This document shows, piece by piece, positions 1-4,881 of a stretch of 6,776 bases of DNA. Numbering within the stretch: the stretch's first letter is position 1; each line of letters begins with the position of its first letter. This DNA comes from Anaerolineae bacterium (GTDB lineage Bacteria > Chloroflexota > Anaerolineae > B4-G1 > DUEL01), in the NCBI GenBank assembly GCA_016926575.1, contig JAFGOJ010000245.1:1-6776 (forward strand), in the 5' to 3' direction. The translations under genes and the position numbers were made by a program. A model generated the notes under the pieces. The model did no database searches and was not told where the DNA came from. It saw only the letters and a list, made by a program, of their open reading frames with translations.

Positions 1-1271
1 GTCCCGCCCCAGCGCAGCGCGGTCTCGCCGATGATGCGCCCCCGCTCGCCAACGGTAATCAACACGTCGACCACTTCGATGGCCCGCATGCCCACCTTCT
101 CGTGGCCAGCCCGTTCCTGCTCGCCCAGTTCCAACATATCCCCGAGCACAGCGATCTTGCGCCCCTCGAGTTCATCCAGCAGATTGAGCGCGGCGATGGT
201 CGAAGCCGGGCTGGCGTTGTAGGTATCGTCCAAAATCGTCGCGCCGCGCGGGCCGGGCACCGCCACCAGCCGCAGTTGAGATGACGGCGCGTGCAGCCCC
301 TCGACGATCTCCTGCCACGTCAGCCCCTCGACCAGCCCAATCGCCGCCGCCCGCAGCGCGGTGTGCACCGAGTGGCGGCCCAGCAGCGGCACGCGCACGT
401 GCAGCGTCTCGCCCTGGTAATGAAGCTGGAAGCGCACACCCTCCAACCCCAACCCTTCGATCACGCTCGCCCGCAGGTCCGCCTTGGGCGACAGGCCGTA
501 GGTAAAGACCCGCGCCACCGTCGACGCCTGCATGCCCATCACGCGCGGGTCGTCGCAGTTGAGAATCGCCACCCCCTCCGGAGCCGCCGGCAGCGCCGAC
601 ACCAGCTCCGTCTTCGCCTGGACGATGCGATCCATCGACCCGGCCCGTTCCAGGTGCACCGGCCCAATAATGGTCACCACGCCCACGTGCGGCAGCGCGA
701 TGCGCGCCAGTTGGGAGATCTCTCCCACGTCGTACATGCCCATCTCCAAGACAACCCGCTCGTGTTCCGCCGTCAACTGGAGCAGGGTCAAGGGCAAGCC
801 AATCTCGTTGTTGAACGAGCGCTCGCTTTTGAGCGTCCTGTAGCGCTGCGCCAGCACGTCTGCCGCCAGTTCCTTGGTCGTGGTCTTCCCCACACTGCCC
901 GTGATGCCGATGACGCGCGGCGTGTGGCGGCGACGCCAAAAGGCGGCCAGCTTCTGCAGCGCGTCGAGCGTGCTGGACACTTGCAGCGCCAGCGGAAACT
1001 GCCACGCCTGCGGGAACTGGGGCCGCGCCTCGCGCAGGTCGACCACAGGCACGACGCGCCCCTCCAGCCGCTCCACGATCACCACCGCCGCGCCGTTCGC
1101 CACGGCATTGGCGACGAAGCTGTGGCCGTCGGCGTTCTCTCCCTTCAGAGCGATGAAAACCCCGTCAGGTTCGACCTGGCGCGAGTCGACGTACACCGAC
1201 GTCGCCCGCCGTTCCAGCTCCGCCGGACGGTGCGTCGTCAATCCCTGCACGATGTCGGCCAGTGTCAGCAT
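1..1271 (-). CDS. murF: MurF, UDP-MurNAc-tripeptide:D-Ala-D-Ala ligase (3' end cut by window edge)
   Basis: MurF is the ATP-dependent cytoplasmic ligase that adds D-Ala-D-Ala to the UDP-MurNAc-tripeptide, completing the peptidoglycan stem pentapeptide. The visible part is 423 residues. An N-terminal substrate-binding domain (about 1-110) carries VDSRQVEPDGVFIALKG at 28-44. The central ATPase domain has the P-loop GITGSVGKTTTKE at 122-134, FNNEIGLP at 153-160, EMG at 176-178, HLERAGS at 206-212 and AKTEL at 219-223, where K220 aligns with the lysine usually carbamylated in Mur ligases. The C-terminal domain begins with LDDTYNASPAST at 347-358 and GDMLELG at 377-383. Mur ligases of this type are usually about 450-470 residues, so only some tens of residues are missing. 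The DDxYNAxPxS and GSxGKTTTKE motifs favour MurF over MurE or MurC. The ATG start has a good AGGAG 9 nt upstream, and the gene begins 12 nt after the ftsI stop, as the last visible gene of the operon. Confidence 0.95.
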   Translation of the reverse strand, partial: MLTLADIVQGLTTHRPAELERRATSVYVDSRQVEPDGVFIALKGENADGHSFVANAVANGAAVVIVERLEGRVVPVVDLREARPQFPQAWQFPLALQVSSTLDALQKLAAFWRRRHTPRVIGITGSVGKTTTKELAADVLAQRYRTLKSERSFNNEIGLPLTLLQLTAEHERVVLEMGMYDVGEISQLARIALPHVGVVTIIGPVHLERAGSMDRIVQAKTELVSALPAAPEGVAILNCDDPRVMGMQASTVARVFTYGLSPKADLRASVIEGLGLEGVRFQLHYQGETLHVRVPLLGRHSVHTALRAAAIGLVEGLTWQEIVEGLHAPSSQLRLVAVPGPRGATILDDTYNASPASTIAALNLLDELEGRKIAVLGDMLELGEQERAGHEKVGMRAIEVVDVLITVGERGRIIGETALRWGG

Positions 1272-1279
1272 AGCACGTC

Positions 1280-1286
1280 ACTCCTA
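1280..1286 (-). promoter_or_regulatory. murF ribosome binding site overlapping the ftsI stop codon
   Basis: On the minus strand the ftsI stop TAG runs directly into GAG, giving TAGGAG, whose AGGAG core is a strong Shine-Dalgarno sequence 9 nt before the murF ATG. A ribosome terminating on ftsI would sit on this site, so translation of the two genes is probably coupled. It also fixes the murF start at position 1271. Confidence 0.7.
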
Positions 1287-2984
1287 CTGTACGTCGCTCG
1301 GCGGAATGTCGAGCATCGGGAACACCCGTTCCGCCAGCCGCCTGAAGATCACCGTCGCCGTCTGCGACCCCCACGGCGACGCGCTCGGGCGGTCCAAACG
1401 CACCAGGATGATCACCTCGGGATTCTCCGCCGGCGCGAAGCCGACGAAGGATGCAATCGTGCCATCGGGGTCGTACCCGCCGGGCAGCGGAATCTGGGCC
1501 GTGCCCGTCTTCCCGGCCACGTGGTATCCAGGCACCTGGGCCAGCGGCACGTTCTCGTCGACCACGTAGGCCAGAATCTCCGTCAGCGCCTGCGCCGTCT
1601 GCGCGGAGATCGGGTGGCCGCGCACCACCGGCTGGTGCGTCAACACGCTGCCGTCGGGCAGCACCTGCCGCTCGACCAGGTAGGGCGTCATCAACTGCCC
1701 GCCGTTGGCCACCGCGCCCACCGCTGCGATCATCTGAATCGGCGTCACGGCCAGCCCCTGGCCGTAGGAATTCGTCCCCAACTCGGAATCGTGCCAGTCG
1801 GACTGGCCCACTTCGTGTACCGAGCCGCTCGCCTCCCCTTGCAGGTCGATGCCGGTGGGGTTATCGAAGCCGAAGGTGCGCACGTACCGATAGAACGTCT
1901 CCGCCCCCATGCGCTGGCTCAGCCACGCCGCGCCGACATTCAAAGAGTTCGCCATCAAGCCGCGCATGTCCTGCACGCCGTAGGCCTGGCGGTCCCAGTT
2001 GCGCGTCACCAACCCGCCGATCTCGATCGCGCCCTCGTCGTAGTACGTCGTCTCGGGCGTCACCGTGCCGCTGTCCAGCGCGGCGGCCATCGTCACAACC
2101 TTGAAGACGGACCCCGGCTCGTACTGGAAACCGATGGCCGGGTTGACGAACAGCGCGTCCTGATTCAGATAGTCGATGTACTGGTGGGGGTCGTAGCTTG
2201 GGATGCTGACCATCGCCAGAATCGCCCCGCTGCGCGGGTCCATCACGATGACCAGCCCCTTCTGTGCCCCGAACTCCTCCAGCCCGCGCGCCAATTCCTG
2301 CTGCGCAGCCATTTGGATGCCCAGATCGAGCGTGAGCTCCAAATCGACCCCCGCCAGCGGCGTCTCGACGTCTCCCTCCAGAAACGGCAGCGGGTCCTGA
2401 ACCAGCGGGTCGGTCTCTCCGTGCCATTGGGACGCCTGCGGCCGCAGGTCTGCGTCGTAGAACCCCTCCACGCCGTAGAAGCCGTCTCCGCTCTGACTGA
2501 CGAAGCCCAAGAAGTGGGCGGTCAGCTCGCCTTGGGGATAGATGCGGGCCCACCACAGACGCGTATCGATGCCGCTGATGAAGAGGTCTTCGATGGCCTG
2601 GCCCTGTTCGCGCGTGGCGTCTTGTTCCAGAGTGACCCAGGAACGGCCGCCGGTCAGAGTGGCAGAAATCACGTCCGGCGGGAGGGCCAGGATATCCGCC
2701 AGTTGTGGCACCGCGCCCGCCACGTTGGGGATATAGGAAGGGCTGACCTCTATCGCGTAGCGGACGTCGTTGCCTGCCAGGAGCACCCCATTGCGGTCAC
2801 GGATACAGCCGCGCGGCGGGTCGGGCAGGCGCAGATCGTGCGTCCGCTCTTCGACGCCGCGCTGCTGGTAATCGGCCCCCTCGACGGCCTGCACCAGGAA
2901 GAGGCGCGCGACGAGAATCAGGGCCAGCGCCCCGAGTACCAGCACCAACAAATTCAAGCGACGTCGCGTGGTTTCGGCCACCAT
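1284..2984 (-). CDS. ftsI: FtsI/PBP2-type class B penicillin-binding protein (septal transpeptidase)
   Basis: This is a membrane-anchored D,D-transpeptidase that cross-links septal peptidoglycan as the partner of FtsW in the divisome. The 566-residue product has a short basic cytoplasmic tail (RRR at 7-9) and one membrane segment at about 11-31. The non-catalytic pedestal domain has RGCIRDRNGVLLA at 58-70 (the family's RGxIxDRNGxxLA motif), and a transpeptidase domain runs from about 215 to 555. The three active-site motifs are intact: SVFK at 292-295 with nucleophile S292, SLN at 347-349, and KTGT at 492-495. YGQGLAVTPIQM at 407-418 is also typical of the family. There is no C-terminal PASTA domain. 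The gene lies 12 nt after ftsL and 12 nt before murF, the normal dcw position. The ATG at 2984 is only 4 nt from AGGGG; the next codon, GTG at 2981, has a better 7-nt spacing and could be the true start. Regulation is probably from the mraZ promoter. Confidence 0.95.
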   Translation of the reverse strand: MVAETTRRRLNLLVLVLGALALILVARLFLVQAVEGADYQQRGVEERTHDLRLPDPPRGCIRDRNGVLLAGNDVRYAIEVSPSYIPNVAGAVPQLADILALPPDVISATLTGGRSWVTLEQDATREQGQAIEDLFISGIDTRLWWARIYPQGELTAHFLGFVSQSGDGFYGVEGFYDADLRPQASQWHGETDPLVQDPLPFLEGDVETPLAGVDLELTLDLGIQMAAQQELARGLEEFGAQKGLVIVMDPRSGAILAMVSIPSYDPHQYIDYLNQDALFVNPAIGFQYEPGSVFKVVTMAAALDSGTVTPETTYYDEGAIEIGGLVTRNWDRQAYGVQDMRGLMANSLNVGAAWLSQRMGAETFYRYVRTFGFDNPTGIDLQGEASGSVHEVGQSDWHDSELGTNSYGQGLAVTPIQMIAAVGAVANGGQLMTPYLVERQVLPDGSVLTHQPVVRGHPISAQTAQALTEILAYVVDENVPLAQVPGYHVAGKTGTAQIPLPGGYDPDGTIASFVGFAPAENPEVIILVRLDRPSASPWGSQTATVIFRRLAERVFPMLDIPPSDVQ

Positions 2985-2996
2985 CCATCCCCTGAC

Positions 2997-3314
2997 TCAG
3001 CGATTCACGAACACCACCCGCTCGGCAGGCTGCAAATTCATCTCCTGCGCGCGCTGCATCAACGCGTCCGCCGACTGGATGCGCGCGATGTCCAGCTCCA
3101 GAGCCGCGTTGTCCTGCTGAAGCTGGTTGAGCTCCAGGCGCATGTCTTGCAGGTCACGCGCGGCAGCCACCACGTGACTGACGATCAGCAAGCGCGTGGC
3201 CCCGAGCAGGCCGATCAGCACGAGCAGCGCCACCAGCGCCCACAAGATGCGCCGGTTGAGTTCCACCCCCCTCTGGCTGAAGCCGTGTGCCACCCAGGCA
3301 GTAATGTCCTTCAT
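2997..3314 (-). CDS. ftsL: FtsL/DivIC-like bitopic division protein
   Basis: This is a small single-pass membrane protein of the kind that bridges the FtsQ/DivIB-FtsL-FtsB/DivIC complex and helps activate septal synthesis by FtsW-FtsI. The 105-residue product has a short cytoplasmic N-terminus (1-22), a membrane helix at about 23-46 (LWALVALLVLIGLLGATRLL) and a heptad-like coiled coil at about 50-82 rich in L, Q, E and D. It ends with NLQPAERVVFVNR (93-105), which resembles the short 'GMxPAxxVVYV' end common in FtsL and septum formation initiator proteins. FtsL family sequences are poorly conserved, so the name rests on size, topology and its place between rsmH and ftsI. The start was chosen at ATG 3314, which has AAAGG about 5 nt upstream and lies only 2 nt after the rsmH stop. 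A longer open frame to 3452 lies inside rsmH and carries no plausible domain. Confidence 0.85.
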   Translation of the reverse strand: MKDITAWVAHGFSQRGVELNRRILWALVALLVLIGLLGATRLLIVSHVVAAARDLQDMRLELNQLQQDNAALELDIARIQSADALMQRAQEMNLQPAERVVFVNR

Positions 3315-3316
3315 GT

Positions 3317-4297
3317 CTACCTTTCGATCAGGCGCTCTGCGGCGCGCAGCTTGGCGGAGCGCGCTCTGGGATTCGCGTGCAGTTCCTCCTCGGTGGCGCG
3401 CACCGGCTTGGGCGTCAGCACCCGCACGCGGGCGCGGTGACCGCAGGTGCACACCGGCGCTTCGGGCGGGCAGACGCAGTCCCGCGACTCCCGGCGCATG
3501 AACTGCTTGACGATGCGGTCCTCCAGGGAGTGGAAGCTAATGACCACCAACCGCCCGCCGGAGGCCAGGACGTCCAAGGCCTGCGGCAACACCGCTTCGA
3601 TCGCGTCGAGCTCGTCGTTGACGGCGATGCGCAGCGCCTGGAACGTGCGCGTCGCCGGGTGAATCCGCTCTCGCCCGCGCACCGCCGCCGCAACCACCTG
3701 TGCCAGTTCGGCCGTGGTCTCCACGGGCCGCGCCGCGACGATAGCCGCCGCGATGCGGCGGGCTTGCCGCTCCTCGCCATAGCGGTATAATATATCGGCC
3801 AGCTCTTTAACATCCAGGCCGTTGACCAAGTCCCGTGCCGTGAGGCCTTCCGCCATCGCGTCGAAGCGCATATCGAGCGGGCCGTCGTGCGTGAACGCGA
3901 ACCCACGCTCAGGGTCGGCGAGTTGCAGCGAAGATAGCCCCACATCGAGCAGCACGCCGTCCACCGGCGCAATGTCCTCAGACAGTGTGGATAACGACGT
4001 GTAGGAACGATGGTGGAGCCGTGCTCGCTCGCCGAACGGGGCCAGATGCCTCTGAGCCACGCGCAAGGCAGCGGGGTCGCTATCGAATCCGATCAACCGG
4101 CCGTCGGGTGCGGAGGCCTCCAGAATCGCCCGCGCGTGCCCGCCGCCTCCCACGGTCCCGTCGACGTACGTGCCGCCCGGGCGCACGTTCAAGAAGCGCA
4201 ACACCGATTGCAAAAGAACAGGGACGTGGACGGGGTCCGCTCCATCTTGTCCCCGCTCTTGTTCAAAGCCGGCACTCAAATGCCCAGGGTCGCCCAT
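3317..4297 (-). CDS. rsmH: RsmH (MraW), 16S rRNA (cytosine-1402-N4)-methyltransferase
   Basis: RsmH uses S-adenosylmethionine to N4-methylate C1402 (E. coli numbering) in the decoding centre of 16S rRNA and is the second gene of most dcw clusters. The predicted 326 residues carry HVPVLL at 24-29, where most family members begin, then DGTVGGGGHA at 46-55 and FDSDPAAL at 71-78 (SAM-binding Rossmann motifs). DGVLLDVGLSS at 113-123, DPERGFAF..DGPLDMRFD at 128-146, and GGRLVVISFHSLEDRIVKQF at 247-266 follow. NPRARSAKLRAAER at 309-322 is the usual C-terminal signature. A cysteine cluster (C274, C276, C283, C285) lies in the C-terminal insert. The start is uncertain. ATG 4297 overlaps mraZ by 22 nt and has no clear Shine-Dalgarno; TTG 4279 overlaps the mraZ stop as TTGA and would give 320 residues. 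Either is compatible with coupling to mraZ. The downstream ftsL start is 2 nt away. Confidence 0.95.
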   Translation of the reverse strand: MGDPGHLSAGFEQERGQDGADPVHVPVLLQSVLRFLNVRPGGTYVDGTVGGGGHARAILEASAPDGRLIGFDSDPAALRVAQRHLAPFGERARLHHRSYTSLSTLSEDIAPVDGVLLDVGLSSLQLADPERGFAFTHDGPLDMRFDAMAEGLTARDLVNGLDVKELADILYRYGEERQARRIAAAIVAARPVETTAELAQVVAAAVRGRERIHPATRTFQALRIAVNDELDAIEAVLPQALDVLASGGRLVVISFHSLEDRIVKQFMRRESRDCVCPPEAPVCTCGHRARVRVLTPKPVRATEEELHANPRARSAKLRAAERLIER

Positions 4298-4704
4298 CGC
4301 TCGACATCCGCATCCGCCTCTCCGACCCGCGCCTGGACTTTCTCCCACTCCTCGGGAGACCAGATTTCGAGGTAGGTGTCGCAGCCGACGATGATCGCCT
4401 GCCCGTTGAGGTCGACGGAGTCCCGCAGCGTTTGGGGGATATTGATACGGCCCTGCTTATCGGGCGCGGTGTCGGTGGCACCGGCGTAAACGAGACGGCG
4501 GAAATCGCGCGCGAGGCGGTCGGTCATCGGCAAGTTGGCGATTTGTTCGGTGAACTTGCGCCAGGCGTCCATCGGGTACATCACCAGGCAGCGGTCCATC
4601 CCGCGCGTAACGACCAGCCCCATCGCCAGGTCGGTGCGGAATTTGGCGGGGATCGTCAATCGCCCCTTGTCATCGATCGTATGGATGAATTCACCCAAGA
4701 ACAT
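4276..4704 (-). CDS. mraZ: MraZ transcriptional regulator of the dcw cluster
   Basis: MraZ is a ring-forming DNA-binding protein with two SpoVT-AbrB-like swapped-hairpin domains. It binds tandem repeats in its own promoter and controls the division and cell-wall cluster (a repressor in E. coli, reported as an activator in some mollicutes). The 142-residue product starts with MFLGEFIHTIDDKGRLTIPAKFR (1-23), the family's hallmark N-terminus. The second copy of the DxxGRxxIP motif is DKQGRINIPQTLRD at 82-95. The length matches the family (about 140-150). ATG 4704 was chosen because it gives exactly the conserved N-terminus; an upstream in-frame ATG at 4782 would start inside the operator and add 26 unrelated residues. 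AAGG lies about 10 nt upstream of 4704. It is the first gene of the operon; its stop is overlapped by rsmH. A promoter with matching MraZ-type repeats lies just upstream. Confidence 0.95.
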   Translation of the reverse strand: MFLGEFIHTIDDKGRLTIPAKFRTDLAMGLVVTRGMDRCLVMYPMDAWRKFTEQIANLPMTDRLARDFRRLVYAGATDTAPDKQGRINIPQTLRDSVDLNGQAIIVGCDTYLEIWSPEEWEKVQARVGEADADVERWATLGI

Positions 4705-4760
4705 TTGTTCTACGCCTTCCCCACCAGACCGTAAAATCGACCCGCAAAAGGGGGAAAATT

Positions 4761-4795
4761 CCCCACTTTTCCCCACTTTCACCCATTATACACCA
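4761..4795 (-). promoter_or_regulatory. MraZ operator: TGGGN repeats at 10-bp spacing
   Basis: On the minus strand TGGGT (4785-4781), TGGGG (4775-4771) and TGGGG (4765-4761) follow each other with 5-nt spacers GAAAG and AAAAG, an exact 10-bp period. One period upstream lies a degenerate copy, TGGTG (4795-4791). Published MraZ sites are TGGGN repeats separated by 5 nt in E. coli, and AAAGTG-type repeats in mycoplasmas; the two downstream copies here fit both descriptions (AAAGTGGGGA). The array lies directly upstream of mraZ and overlaps the -10 box, so autorepression by occlusion is the simplest prediction. An adjacent inverted repeat, GGGGAA-AA-TTCCCC at 4751-4764, shares its TTCCCC arm with the last repeat. 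Confidence 0.85.
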
Positions 4796-4813
4796 CTTCT
4801 TGCCCCACGTCCA
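4785..4813 (-). promoter_or_regulatory. Sigma70-type promoter of the mraZ-murF operon
   Basis: The minus strand has TGGACG (4813-4808, four of six matches to TTGACA), a 17-bp spacer, and a perfect TATAAT (4790-4785). The expected transcription start is near 4778, giving a leader of about 75 nt before the mraZ ATG. The last base of the -10 box is also the first base of a TGGGN MraZ repeat. The surrounding sequence is markedly more AT-rich than the genes on either side. No start site has been measured. Confidence 0.72.
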
Positions 4814-4845
4814 GTCTAAAAGGAAAAGATTAAGGTTCTCAGGAC

Positions 4846-4873
4846 TTGCCCTTGGCCTTCTTTCTGTTACAAT
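4846..4873 (+). promoter_or_regulatory. Extended -10 promoter for the secreted glycoside hydrolase
   Basis: On the plus strand TGT-TACAAT (4865-4873) is an extended -10 element with five of six matches to TATAAT. TTGCCC (4846-4851, four of six to TTGACA) lies 16 bp upstream. The predicted start of transcription falls at about 4880, only one to three bases before the ATG at 4882, and no Shine-Dalgarno is visible upstream of that ATG. The transcript may therefore be leaderless. The promoter is divergent from that of mraZ and about 50 bp from the MraZ array. Confidence 0.5.
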
Positions 4874-4881
4874 TGCGGTCT

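Noticed and set aside
172..1005. A 277-codon minus-strand frame inside murF
   Set aside because: It is an out-of-frame shadow; the true murF frame carries the P-loop and the DDTYNASP motif without interruption, so there is no frameshift.
291..3440. A 1049-codon open frame on the plus strand
   Set aside because: It lies entirely antisense to murF, ftsI and ftsL, which have intact family motifs. Its translation is rich in R, H and Q with no recognisable domain; in GC-rich DNA such long antisense frames are expected.
4751..4764. GGGGAA-AA-TTCCCC as an independent repressor site
   Set aside because: It is a short imperfect palindrome sharing bases with the last MraZ repeat; nothing else points to a second regulator.
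4846..4881. TTG start for the hydrolase giving 12 more residues
   Set aside because: It falls in the predicted -35 box and would put residues MPLAFFLLQLRS before a normal signal peptide; the ATG at 4882 gives a standard MKK start.
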